From Gracilinema caldarium (GTDB taxonomy: Bacteria; Spirochaetota; Spirochaetia; Treponematales; Breznakiellaceae): a stretch of DNA of 43,558 nt. The stretch lies in assembly GCF_029265695.1 (NCBI RefSeq), contig NZ_JAJUHW010000024.1, forward strand, positions 1-43,558. The letters are read 5' to 3'. Of this stretch, positions 1 to 7,989 are shown in pieces. The notes beneath the pieces were generated by a model. That model did no database searches and was not told the DNA's origin. It was given only the letters and a program-made list of their open reading frames with translations. Position numbers and translations under genes: made by a program. The first letter of the stretch is position 1. Every line of letters begins with the position of its first letter.

Positions 1-501
1 CTGGGTTTGAAAGGGAAGCCCCGCCATAAGGTCCGCTGAAAAGGATGCGGGGAAATAGCGGGCCGTTTGCGCCAGGGCTATGCGGCATTGGGCTGCTGAA
101 CCGTTTCGGTGAACCGCTTGCCGAGCATCTTTCTCTAAAGATTGAATGCCCAGACTGATCCTGTTCACCCCCCTGTCCTTGAGCATGGCAAGCAAAGCAT
201 CATCCAACGATTCAGGGTTTGCCTCTACCGTGACCTCCATAGGCCATGATGGAAAAAGGCGGTTACAATGGTCAAGAATCATTTTTAGCCTTCGCCAGCC
301 CAGCACCGAGGGGGTTCCGCCTCCGATATAAAGGGTTGGAACTGAACTAATGTTGTAATGATTACATACCCTCTCTAGCTCGGTTTGCAGAACTGCGGCA
401 AATTGATCAAGAGCTGTTGACGGGGCAAGTTCTGAATAAAAATCACAGTAATCGCAATGGGAGATACAGAAGGGAATATGGATGTAGAGGGAAGCAGTCA
501 T
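1..501 (-). CDS. hemW: HemW-like radical SAM protein (coproporphyrinogen III oxidase-like), partial
   Basis: The open frame runs off the left edge of the window, so only the first 167 codons are present. The start is the ATG at 501, 14 bases after the stop of the upstream signal peptidase gene, which suggests one transcript. The N-terminus carries the radical SAM 4Fe-4S motif CxxxCxxC (C12, C16, C19, in CISHCDYC), followed near residues 59-64 by the GGGTPS motif and later by VEANPES and RISLGIQS. This order is typical of the HemW/HemN superfamily. HemW proteins bind heme and are thought to act as heme chaperones. They lack the extra N-terminal residues of true oxygen-independent coproporphyrinogen oxidase HemN, and this protein starts directly at the radical SAM domain, so HemW fits better. 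The family call is secure. The exact role in this organism is inferred. Confidence 0.88.
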   Translation of the reverse strand, partial: MTASLYIHIPFCISHCDYCDFYSELAPSTALDQFAAVLQTELERVCNHYNISSVPTLYIGGGTPSVLGWRRLKMILDHCNRLFPSWPMEVTVEANPESLDDALLAMLKDRGVNRISLGIQSLEKDARQAVHRNGSAAQCRIALAQTARYFPASFSADLMAGLPFQTQ

Positions 502-515
502 TTCAAAGGGCTTTC

Positions 516-1238
516 TTACAATTTACCGATCCTGGGAAAAGGCCAGTATCGGAAAATAGGTTTGCCGCGAAGGTCTGTTATCGGAACAGGACCCCAGGTG
601 CGTGAATCGTTGCAGTCCCTGCGATCGTCAGAAAGCACAAAGCATTCGCCTTCATTGAGGTGCAGCGGCCCGAACTGCGCAGAGAAAGGAAGTTCTTCTC
701 CTGCGGCAGCTGTATTTTCAGGCACAATAATATCATAGGCAACCCCGCTGAGTTCAAACTCAGTTAAGGTATAGTTCTGTTTTGCAGGTTTTATACGGAC
801 CACATTGTTGATGATGGAGACTTCATCCCCGGGAAGGGCGATAATACGCTTTACAAACAGGCGTTTGGGATCTTCAGATGGATTAATTTGTTGGGCAGTA
901 AAAAAGTCAATTATATTATCCCAGAGGCGAATATACCAACTCTGCCGCTCTGTAGTAAAGGATTTTTCAAGCACCACAAGGCTTCCGCGTTTATAGGGGA
1001 ACCATGAATTTTCTTCATCCTTAGGGAAGAGACGGGTAGACAATGCAAAGCCTATATCACCGACCGTAAGGGCTTTTTCCATAGAACGGGATTCTATGCG
1101 AAAAGAAAACACCAGGTAGCTGGAAATAAAAAGATACAAAAAAAAGACCCCAATAATCCACGAAAGGGCTAACAATATCCGATGACGTTGATGCCGCTGT
1201 GCGGTGTAAGAATACCGCTGCCATTTCTTATAAATCAT
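516..1238 (-). CDS. lepB: Type I signal peptidase (second copy, 240 aa)
   Basis: This is a serine-lysine signal peptidase of the S26 family, which cleaves signal peptides from exported proteins on the outer face of the inner membrane. One hydrophobic segment covers about residues 21-45. The nucleophile region SRSMEKAL places the catalytic serine at S52, and the general base is K130 in FVKRIIALPGD. The C-terminal box reads SDDRRDCNDSRTWGP, the equivalent of the usual GDNRxxSxDSRxxGP, with SDDRRD replacing GDNRDN. The start ATG has AAAGG six bases upstream. It lies 9 bases after the larger signal peptidase gene and 14 bases before hemW, so the three genes probably form an operon. It is diverged from its neighbour and may have a different substrate range, which is inference. 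Confidence 0.92.
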   Translation of the reverse strand: MIYKKWQRYSYTAQRHQRHRILLALSWIIGVFFLYLFISSYLVFSFRIESRSMEKALTVGDIGFALSTRLFPKDEENSWFPYKRGSLVVLEKSFTTERQSWYIRLWDNIIDFFTAQQINPSEDPKRLFVKRIIALPGDEVSIINNVVRIKPAKQNYTLTEFELSGVAYDIIVPENTAAAGEELPFSAQFGPLHLNEGECFVLSDDRRDCNDSRTWGPVPITDLRGKPIFRYWPFPRIGKL

Positions 1239-1247
1239 AGTAGACCT

Positions 1248-2234
1248 TTATTTTATAAGCCCAAAACGGGAGAGGGGCCAGTATTTTATTGCACCCTGCC
1301 CCAAGACTCTGCTCAAACGGACTGGGCCGAAATACCGCCCATCCCGCGAATTATCCCGGTTATCGCCCATGGGGAAAATACGGCCCTCCGGAACGTACCA
1401 TCCAAGCCGAAACCGGGTAGACAGCATCGTGTAGCGCCGGTCCTGGGGATTTGCAGCCTGTAAAACCGAAATACGAGATCGTTCATGTTCTAGATAATCT
1501 GGGTAACTCATATTTGCAGCATTTTTTATCTGGTCCTGTAAATACTGGGGAACAGCAAGGCCAAGATCAGAAAAGGCTGCCATTCGCCCCGCGGCCTGAA
1601 GCGCTGGATAGGTCGATACATCCATCAACCTGTTAATAGGGTGTTCTGCATTGTTTGACTTAAGATACTCTCGTTCGGAAACCACCCTGGTCTCGCCGGG
1701 AAAGAGGAAATACATTTCGCCCTGCTTCATGGTTAGGGTATCACCGCTCATGCCGACTGCCCGTTTAATAAGGAAATGGGCTTTCGGAGAACCATTTTCA
1801 TCACGGTCAATATCGACCAGCGAAAGGGTAAGCATATACAGAACCCTTTGAAGCACGTCAAAGGCCGGACCCCGTGAAATATATGAAGGGTTTTCGAAAA
1901 TAATGACCTGGTTCCGCTGGGGCTTAAAAGGGCTGGGAAGCTTACCAAAACCAGGCAGCAATTCGGGGCCATAGACCAATTTGTTTACAAAAATGCGATC
2001 CCCAATCAGCAGTGTGTCTATCATGGAACCGGATGGAATCTGGTACGCTTGAAACAGATATTGATTGATGAGCAGTACCATCCCGGCGGCCCATAAAAAA
2101 GCTTCGATCCAGTCGAGTATGGGGTTTTTAGCCTTTTGTTTTTCCTTTTTTATCCGTAATTTTGCCTTCCGGACCGTAAGGACCCTTTCGGTAAACCGCT
2201 GCACAGTGATAAAAAAATCCTTGCCCTGTTCCAT
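1248..2234 (-). CDS. lepB: Type I signal peptidase (first copy, 328 aa)
   Basis: This is an S26 signal peptidase with a basic cytoplasmic N-terminus, a membrane segment near residues 43-62, the nucleophile box PSGSM (catalytic S about residue 70) and the general base in LIKRAVGMSGD (K about 157). The C-terminal box MGDNRDNSRDGRYFGPV is intact. A long insertion of roughly 100 residues separates the lysine and C-terminal boxes, making it larger than typical 250-residue enzymes. I take the ATG at 2234. A TTG two codons upstream is possible, but AGG sits 8 bases before the ATG. The gene is divergent from the 2298 gene across 63 bases and shares a promoter region with it. Having two unlike signal peptidases side by side is noteworthy. 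Confidence 0.92.
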   Translation of the reverse strand: MEQGKDFFITVQRFTERVLTVRKAKLRIKKEKQKAKNPILDWIEAFLWAAGMVLLINQYLFQAYQIPSGSMIDTLLIGDRIFVNKLVYGPELLPGFGKLPSPFKPQRNQVIIFENPSYISRGPAFDVLQRVLYMLTLSLVDIDRDENGSPKAHFLIKRAVGMSGDTLTMKQGEMYFLFPGETRVVSEREYLKSNNAEHPINRLMDVSTYPALQAAGRMAAFSDLGLAVPQYLQDQIKNAANMSYPDYLEHERSRISVLQAANPQDRRYTMLSTRFRLGWYVPEGRIFPMGDNRDNSRDGRYFGPVRLSRVLGQGAIKYWPLSRFGLIK

Positions 2235-2240
2235 AGACAA

Positions 2241-2269
2241 AACCTACCATGAAGGGCCATCGTTGACAA
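2241..2269 (-). promoter_or_regulatory. Candidate promoter for the signal peptidase operon
   Basis: TTGTCA (2264-2269, minus strand) is followed after 17 bases by TAGGTT (2241-2246), which ends 6 bases before the ATG at 2234. The -35 is the reverse reading of the same TTGACAA heptamer used by the plus-strand promoter. The -10 matches the consensus at only three positions, though these include the first, second and last. The AGG inside it could instead act as a ribosome binding site. Confidence 0.4.
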
Positions 2270-2291
2270 GGTCTATCTGCCAACTTATAAT
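2263..2291 (+). promoter_or_regulatory. Consensus sigma70 promoter, predicted leaderless
   Basis: A perfect TTGACA (2263-2268), a 17-base spacer and a perfect TATAAT (2286-2291) lie directly before the gene at 2298. Only six bases separate the -10 from the ATG, so transcription would begin at or next to the start codon. No Shine-Dalgarno sequence is present. Confidence 0.85.
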
Positions 2292-2297
2292 TCGCCC

Positions 2298-3773
2298 ATG
2301 TTTGGATTTAACAGAAAAAAAATTGAAATTACCCCCGAAGATCAGGTTTCGTTAAAACCCGTGTTTGGCATACAACCTGGAATATATCTTACAGGCCTCT
2401 ATTTGATAGTTCTATTGGGACTGCTTTTTATGCTGCTTGTCTATCCAGGGCTCACCAAACGGGGTTCCTATTACACGATTCGTACCGAACCGTCCGGAGC
2501 TGCAATCAGAATTGATGATGTATACCAGGGAACCAGTCCCTGCACTATATTTGTTCCCCAGGGAAAACGGACTATAACTGCCGTGCTTCCCGGTTTTACC
2601 TCCGCAGAGTCTAAGGTAAATTCAGGTAACCGCCTCTTTGCTTCCCTTCTTTTCCCGATACGGAAGCAATTATTTGTAGAACTAAAAACAAACGACCCTC
2701 TAGAAACCGTACTTGAAGGGGCAAAGGCTTTCAGTGCCTGGAGTTTTGCGGGAGAACCCAGCGCTACCTACCAGGTGCCCATGGTACTTTCCGAAGCCAT
2801 GTACCGCGGAGCACACTTAGCCGCAACAAGCGGCAAAGCCGAAGCACTAAAGGGGATCCTTGCTGCCTCTAGCCGCTTTGCAAACACTTCTGTTGCCTTG
2901 CGGGATCTTTCCCGGGCCATCTTTCTTGCCGCAGCTTCTGGCCAAGCTCCTTCGGGACTTGCACTGCTTTCGGCCATTCAGGATAGCCTCAGCTACCTTA
3001 ATGACAATCCAAGTTCTGCCCGCTGGCTGGGAACCGTACTGCCCTCTAACAGCGCCAAGGTACTTACCGATTCTGCGTGGTATAAGCAAGCCGCATCGGA
3101 CCCACAAATCTCTCTTGGTGTGTTAAAAAAGGAATCGGTGCGTTTAGGGAAAAAAATCAGCATTGGTCCAGTGCAGTTCTGGGAAATTAAAGGGGAAAAT
3201 CAGATCTATTATATGGCTGAACGGGAAATAAGCCAAAAAGACTGGGACGCCTTTGTGGCAGAAAACCCCAAATGGGCAAAAAGCAATAAAAACAGCCTTG
3301 AATCCCAAGGTCTTGTGGGACCCGACTACCTTGAAACGCCAGAAGACAGCGCCTTCCCCGCCGGGGCCGCCCCTGGTGTTTCCCGCTTTGCCGCCGAGGC
3401 TTTCTGCAAGTGGCTCGATACTAAGGTGACGCAGGGAAACCGCCAAGTAAACGGCTCAGTATTTCGGGTAAGGCTTCCCACCGAAGCCGAATGGTATATC
3501 GCCGCAACCCAGTTCGGAAACCAGGCGTTTGCTCATATAAACGGCGGCCTTTGGGAATGGTGTGCTGATCCCTTCGTCCCCTTTCCGGACCTAAAGGCTC
3601 CAGAACTCTACCAGAAAAGCCTTGGGTCCCCTGAATATGTTGTTAAAGGCGGTTCGTGGGCTAATAAAACCCAGAGCATACAGCCTGAAACAAGGGCATC
3701 CCTTCCTCCAGACTCATCTTCTCCCTTTGTAGGGTTCCGGCCAGTGTTCGCAATCGAGGTTCTGAATGAGTGA
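2298..3773 (+). CDS. PEGA-domain and SUMF1/FGE-like membrane protein
   Basis: This 491-residue protein has a short cytoplasmic N-terminus, one membrane anchor at about residues 30-51 and then a PEGA domain (about 57-110, with TEPSGAAIRIDDVYQGTSPC and the GFTSAE turn). A helical middle region follows. The C-terminal half resembles the formylglycine-generating enzyme/SUMF1 fold: EISQKDWDAFV, RVRLPTEAEW, GGLWEWC, VVKGGSW and FVGFRPV appear in the usual order. The stretch between RLPTEAEW and WEWC is much shorter than in typical family members and lacks the usual YPWG region, so enzyme activity is doubtful. PEGA domains are associated with cell-surface or peptidoglycan-proximal proteins. The gene overlaps smpB by 8 bases. 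Function beyond an envelope location is unknown. Confidence 0.8.
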   Translation: MFGFNRKKIEITPEDQVSLKPVFGIQPGIYLTGLYLIVLLGLLFMLLVYPGLTKRGSYYTIRTEPSGAAIRIDDVYQGTSPCTIFVPQGKRTITAVLPGFTSAESKVNSGNRLFASLLFPIRKQLFVELKTNDPLETVLEGAKAFSAWSFAGEPSATYQVPMVLSEAMYRGAHLAATSGKAEALKGILAASSRFANTSVALRDLSRAIFLAAASGQAPSGLALLSAIQDSLSYLNDNPSSARWLGTVLPSNSAKVLTDSAWYKQAASDPQISLGVLKKESVRLGKKISIGPVQFWEIKGENQIYYMAEREISQKDWDAFVAENPKWAKSNKNSLESQGLVGPDYLETPEDSAFPAGAAPGVSRFAAEAFCKWLDTKVTQGNRQVNGSVFRVRLPTEAEWYIAATQFGNQAFAHINGGLWEWCADPFVPFPDLKAPELYQKSLGSPEYVVKGGSWANKTQSIQPETRASLPPDSSSPFVGFRPVFAIEVLNE

Positions 3774-4227
3774 GGCTGTTAAAATCATCGCGGTGAACCG
3801 CAAGGCCCGCCATGACTACTCGGTTGATGAAACCTATGAATGCGGTATTGTCCTCATGGGAACTGAAATTAAATCTATCCGGGATGGAAAAATTTCATTT
3901 CCCGATGCCTGGGCAGAAGTTGAAAATGGTGAAATATGGCTCCGTTCTTTTCGCATTGCAGAAAACCCTTTTTCATCCGTATTCAATCACGATCCGGACA
4001 GGAAAAAAAAGCTTTTACTTCATAAAGATGAAATTAAAAGGATAGCCCGCAAGGTAGAAGAAAAAGGTTATACTCTCATTCCTCTCTCATTCTATTTTAA
4101 AAACGGGAAAGTCAAGGTAGAATTAGGCTTATGCAAGGGGAAAAAAGCCTTTGACAAACGGGCGGATATACGTGAACGGGATATACAACGGGAAGTATCC
4201 AGGGAGTTCAGAGAGAAATTGCATTAA
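3766..4227 (+). CDS. smpB: SsrA-binding protein SmpB
   Basis: This is SmpB, the partner of tmRNA in trans-translation, which rescues stalled ribosomes and tags incomplete proteins for degradation. At 153 residues it has the family's normal length. The N-terminal KIIAVNRKARHDYSVDETYECGIVLMG, the following TEIKSIRDGKISFPDAW, the central FRIAENPF and the C-terminal KGKKAFDKRADIRERD are characteristic. The first ATG overlaps the end of the upstream gene by 8 bases, suggesting translational coupling. The tmRNA gene itself is not in this window. The identification is firm. Confidence 0.97.
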   Translation: MSEAVKIIAVNRKARHDYSVDETYECGIVLMGTEIKSIRDGKISFPDAWAEVENGEIWLRSFRIAENPFSSVFNHDPDRKKKLLLHKDEIKRIARKVEEKGYTLIPLSFYFKNGKVKVELGLCKGKKAFDKRADIRERDIQREVSREFREKLH

Positions 4228-4248
4228 CGAGGAGGGGCTTATAGCACA

Positions 4249-5121
4249 ATGACCAAACGGAATGCTGCCCTGTGGGTTTTGTTTTTCAATATAAGCCTTT
4301 CCATTTTTGCTCAAAAAACGCTACCAGTGCTGGCTATTTTGCCCTTTACGGCCCCTTCAGAGCTGGCTCATGAAGGACAGCAAATCGAAAAATTGGTTCA
4401 AAGCTATACCACCCAGCTTGGGCTTTTCCGTCTTGTTGCCCCGAGCGATCGGGACAAAATACTGTCTGAATGGGAATTTTCTTTAAATATATCGGCCTCA
4501 CAGAAAATCGGAGATCTACTTTCTGCTGATTTCCTTCTGCAGGGGAATCTCGGCACCCTTGGAAGCAACTACCTTCTGACCTTGGAAGTTATAAAAGTTA
4601 AAACGGGAGAGAAAATCAGTTTTTCTTCGATAGAACCGGATATAGATTCACTCTCTGCTAATCTAAAATCTCTGCTATTAAAAACCTATATGCAGCAAGC
4701 GGATACAACAAAGGCGAACTCAGTATCTGTACAAAAAGCGATAACCAGGGAATCTGATATTATTGGCACATGGCAGGGAGATAAAGGTATAGAAATAGTA
4801 CGACTATTTCCCGGTGGGTATGGACAGGCTATTTTTACTTCTGGAGCCAAAATGGAGCTTCGCTATAAAATTGAAAACGGAAGCTTGATCGTAGTTCAGA
4901 CATCGCCTAACATAGACCGATATTACCACCCGCTCCCCTATAAAATAGCAAGTCAAATGGTTAAACAGGCCCAACCCATGCGTTGGATCTTTTCTGAATA
5001 TAATAATACATCTCTTATCGGCAAGAAGATGAGCACCGGTGTCCGTTATGATGGAGAAAAAATAATAGAAATTATCCATGATACGGAGCGCACCGCGGAA
5101 TGGGTGCGTACCGCCAATTAA
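4249..5121 (+). CDS. Secreted protein with CsgG/LpoB-like N-terminal region, function unknown
   Basis: This 290-residue protein begins with a hydrophobic signal peptide (about residues 5-21, ending near FAQ) and has no lipobox cysteine. Residues about 24-150 have the pattern of CsgG/TolB/LpoB-type proteins: PVLAILPFTAPSE, then QLGLFRLVAPSDRDKIL, SASQKIGDLLSADFLLQGNLG and ITLEV-like strands. The C-terminal half (IIGTWQGDKGIEIVRLFPGGYGQAIF) looks like a small beta-rich domain of the lipocalin-like type. GAGGAGG lies about 13 bases before the ATG, a slightly long spacing. It follows smpB by 21 bases and converges with the FtsB-like gene, overlapping it by four bases. The envelope location is well supported. 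The function is not known. Confidence 0.7.
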   Translation: MTKRNAALWVLFFNISLSIFAQKTLPVLAILPFTAPSELAHEGQQIEKLVQSYTTQLGLFRLVAPSDRDKILSEWEFSLNISASQKIGDLLSADFLLQGNLGTLGSNYLLTLEVIKVKTGEKISFSSIEPDIDSLSANLKSLLLKTYMQQADTTKANSVSVQKAITRESDIIGTWQGDKGIEIVRLFPGGYGQAIFTSGAKMELRYKIENGSLIVVQTSPNIDRYYHPLPYKIASQMVKQAQPMRWIFSEYNNTSLIGKKMSTGVRYDGEKIIEIIHDTERTAEWVRTAN

Positions 5122-5570
5122 AACCGCTTTTTTCCAGCCTTCTTAGATCCAGCGCCAAATAAAAGACAGAAAAAGAATGTAATGAGTCCGCTTGCAAAAC
5201 CAATTATGCGCAGTTGCGACTCACCCAGGATAGCCTCAGGGTTTTCCGATCGAACCAGACCGCCGACAACTACACGGCTTTTAAATACCGAATCAGCTCC
5301 TGAAATTCGGATAAAATATTCCCCCGGTTTACCATACCCTAAATCCCGAGCCAACACCTCTAGGGTTTCCCGGTCATATAACAATGAATTGACCGAATAA
5401 CTTAGATTTTGCCGAATTTGTTCAAGTTCTTCTAAATTCTTTTCTAATCTTGCTTTTTGCAATTCCAAGCGCTTCATAGAAGAAAGACCTGTCGGTCCGT
5501 ATAAGTAAGAGAAAGTAGAATATACCGCGACAGCCACCCAGAGGGAAAGCATGATGTATCGAAGCTTCAT
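5118..5570 (-). CDS. FtsB/DivIC-like septum formation initiator family protein
   Basis: Counting from the ATG at 5570, the protein has 150 residues. A GTG at 5594 would add eight. It has an N-terminal membrane helix (about residues 5-25), a coiled coil (MKRLELQKARLEKNLEELEQ and onward) and then the short family motif DRETLEVLARDLGYGKPGEYFIRI. This is the arrangement of FtsB/DivIC, which bridges early and late divisome proteins in the periplasm. Unusually, a second hydrophobic segment (about 120-140) and a basic tail follow, whereas FtsB proteins normally end after the first domain at around 100 residues. Neither start has a convincing ribosome binding site. The family assignment is good, and the role in division is inferred. 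Confidence 0.78.
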   Translation of the reverse strand: MKLRYIMLSLWVAVAVYSTFSYLYGPTGLSSMKRLELQKARLEKNLEELEQIRQNLSYSVNSLLYDRETLEVLARDLGYGKPGEYFIRISGADSVFKSRVVVGGLVRSENPEAILGESQLRIIGFASGLITFFFCLLFGAGSKKAGKKRF

Positions 5571-5615
5571 TACTTGATTTACGGATTTATACACATAAGA
5601 CTTTAGCAGTCTCCA

Positions 5616-5644
5616 TTGACAAGTACAGATAGGTTAGATACGAT
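5616..5644 (+). promoter_or_regulatory. Promoter for the acidic protein/Maf operon
   Basis: TTGACA (5616-5621), 17 bases, then TACGAT (5639-5644), which keeps the first two and last two bases of the -10 consensus. It would give a leader of roughly 105 bases before the ATG at 5758. That ATG, unlike the leaderless genes nearby, has a strong Shine-Dalgarno sequence (GGGAGAAGG). Confidence 0.6.
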
Positions 5645-5757
5645 TAATGAATAGAGATGTATTAATTTTTTCATGCTAGTGTCGATATTTAGAAGTAAAA
5701 GGGCCCCTCTGGCCATTGGGCGAGAGAAACCTTTGTATCCTAAGGCGGGAGAAGGTA

Positions 5758-7989
5758 ATGGCAATCGATAAAGATCCATCTATTTTTACAGATCGTTCAA
5801 CTATAGGCTCATCTGAAGAACTGGACGAATACGGAGTCTGGGTAAAAAGCGAACCAAAGGATGTATCTGACACTATGAAAACCGAAAAAACTACAGAAAT
5901 CGATTCTTTGTTGGACGATTCCTTTGAACCTTCTCTTCCGGACATCGAAGATCTGCCCGATCTGGAGATGGATACTTTTTCAGATCTGGACTTGCCCGAA
6001 GCTAAAGATACGGAAAAAGTATCAGAGAGCACCGAGGCAAAGGCTGAAACCTTGCCTGATTTCGGAGATCTGTCTGAACCGGAGGATTTTTCTGTTGAAG
6101 AATTGCCAAAGGCATCAGAATCTAATAGTCAATTTGAAGAATTAAGTTCCTTTGAAGACTTGGACTTTGCAAGTTTCGAAGAAGGTTCGTCTAAAGCAGA
6201 AGAAAAACAAGAAAGTTCTAAAAATATTGAATATAAAAAAGAAGAAAAAAAATCCTCGTCATCCGATGAATTTACTGAACTTTCAATGGATGATTTTCTC
6301 GACTCCGAAAGCTTTGAAACAGAAACTGTCTCTGAACAAAATGAAAGCGAAGAAGAACCGCTTGACATTGATCTCGAATTTAATGAGTCCGTAGACCTTA
6401 ATATGATGAGCGCTGAACATGCTACGGATATTGGGACAGTCAGCGAAGCAAAGGATACAGATTTAAACCTTGAAACCGTTTCTGATTTTGATGATTTCTT
6501 AAGCGATTTGGGCGAAGAAAGCGAAGAGAGCGAAAAATCACAAGAAGTTCAGAGTCAAGAAGTGCTTTCGGAATCTGAACAAGAAGAAAAACCGAGTGAT
6601 TTTAATGACATAGAGGCGGTTCATAAGGAACTTGAAGAAACCGCTGCGAGTATAGCGGAAAGACCGCAACATGAAAGGATTGTAGCAGCAGAGCCTAAAC
6701 AGGGAACTACGGTTGATCTATCTACTCAGCTGCTCATGAAGATAGCCGATGAGCTTTCATCAATTAAAAAAGAACTCTTTACTTTGAAAGAAGAATTAGC
6801 TGTTTACAAGGGTAATGTTCCTCAAGCTGCTCCTGCCGAAGCAGAACAGGAAGAAAAAAGCAGCGGCTTTTTTGATGATGAAGAGGATGAAAAAATTGCC
6901 CTCACCGGTGATGAACTAGATAATATCCTTAATACTGCCGAGTTTACCGAAGAAGCCGGAGCTGTTATTACCGATGTGGAAGATACAGATTTAATTGATT
7001 CATCCGAAATTGAGCCAAAGGTAGAGGCTGAAACAGTTGAAAGTTTGGAATTACCCAAAACTCCAGAAACTGTTAATGAAACCCTTTCTGAATCCTTCCA
7101 ATTGGATGACTCGGCGTTTCTCAGTGATAAGGAAGATCTAATTTCTGAAGACCTTTCCGATATTTCTGCAAGCATTTCCGAAAGTGCCCCTGTATCTGAA
7201 GTCGAAAAAACAGAACAGATAGAAGAAGAAATTGTTGAATTGCCAATGGATGAAAATCTAGCAACTCTCCAAGAAGAAGGGGTGAGACCAATAACCGAAG
7301 CGCCTGAAGATATCAGCTATCTCGAAGAGGAGCTAGAGTCAACCTCATTCGAAGATTCTTCTCAGCTTGATTTATCTGAGGCTGTTATAGAAGAACCCGA
7401 TTTGAGCGGTATTGTTTTGGAAGAGCACCCCCTGGAAGAACCTTCTATTGAAGATATCCATATCGATCTTGATACTGAAGAAGTACTGCATGTGGAGGAT
7501 CAGGGTTCTGATCTCACTGAAATCGAAGTCCCAGAAGAGGATAATATCGAACTCTTGGATCTTGAGACTCCAAGCATAGAAGAAGAGCCGCTTCCTGCAG
7601 AACCTACAATAGAAGAAACGCTGCCTCGCTTTGAAGATCTTGAAGAAATCTCTACCCCAGTACAGGAAGAAAGTTTCGAAGAAGTCATTCCTGAGGGTTT
7701 TGTAGTAGAAAGCGAAGAAGCTGAGCCAATTGAATTGTCACAGGCTCCCGCAGAAGAAGAGGTACTTGAAGAAATAGAAGAAGTAGCTCCGGCGGTTCAA
7801 CAAGATAGCGCTCCCACTTCTACTGCAAAACCAGCTGTTTCACCGGATTTAACACAGGAAATAAGGGCAGTCCTTTCATATATGGATCAACTCCTTGAAT
7901 CACTGCCTGAAGAAAAAATAGAAGAATTCGCAAAATCCGAGTATTTTGAGACCTATAAAAAGCTTTTTGAAGAATTAGGTTTGGCATAA
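5758..7989 (+). CDS. Large acidic low-complexity protein heading the Maf operon
   Basis: The start ATG at 5758 is chosen because GGGAGAAGG sits just upstream. An in-frame TTG at 5716 lacks this. The 743-residue product is extremely rich in glutamate, aspartate, serine and leucine, with many short motifs such as DLPDL, EELSS, LDLET and EEVLEEIEE, and no visible cysteine. It has no signal peptide or membrane segment and is probably largely disordered. Two parts look ordered: a coiled coil near residues 320-345 (STQLLMKIADELSSIKKELF) and a C-terminal helical tail of about 50 residues (SPDLTQEIRAVLSYMDQLL onward). The stop overlaps the next ATG by one base (TAATG), so it is cotranscribed with the Maf genes. 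A scaffold or adaptor role is a guess from composition and position. Confidence 0.75.
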   Translation: MAIDKDPSIFTDRSTIGSSEELDEYGVWVKSEPKDVSDTMKTEKTTEIDSLLDDSFEPSLPDIEDLPDLEMDTFSDLDLPEAKDTEKVSESTEAKAETLPDFGDLSEPEDFSVEELPKASESNSQFEELSSFEDLDFASFEEGSSKAEEKQESSKNIEYKKEEKKSSSSDEFTELSMDDFLDSESFETETVSEQNESEEEPLDIDLEFNESVDLNMMSAEHATDIGTVSEAKDTDLNLETVSDFDDFLSDLGEESEESEKSQEVQSQEVLSESEQEEKPSDFNDIEAVHKELEETAASIAERPQHERIVAAEPKQGTTVDLSTQLLMKIADELSSIKKELFTLKEELAVYKGNVPQAAPAEAEQEEKSSGFFDDEEDEKIALTGDELDNILNTAEFTEEAGAVITDVEDTDLIDSSEIEPKVEAETVESLELPKTPETVNETLSESFQLDDSAFLSDKEDLISEDLSDISASISESAPVSEVEKTEQIEEEIVELPMDENLATLQEEGVRPITEAPEDISYLEEELESTSFEDSSQLDLSEAVIEEPDLSGIVLEEHPLEEPSIEDIHIDLDTEEVLHVEDQGSDLTEIEVPEEDNIELLDLETPSIEEEPLPAEPTIEETLPRFEDLEEISTPVQEESFEEVIPEGFVVESEEAEPIELSQAPAEEEVLEEIEEVAPAVQQDSAPTSTAKPAVSPDLTQEIRAVLSYMDQLLESLPEEKIEEFAKSEYFETYKKLFEELGLA

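Noticed and set aside
5570-5622. A shared TTGACAA -35 also driving the FtsB-like gene
   Set aside because: Reading the heptamer on the minus strand, no acceptable -10 occurs at 16-19 bases, so I do not claim a third bidirectional promoter here.
5645-5757. Possible riboswitch or attenuator in the leader of the acidic protein gene
   Set aside because: Only short AT-rich repeats (two ATTAAT) and small GGCC palindromes are visible. No known aptamer pattern or convincing terminator/antiterminator pair can be drawn.
6129-7175. Serine-rich minus-strand open frames opposite the acidic protein
   Set aside because: They are the complement of GAA/GAT-rich codons and show no ribosome binding site or domain.
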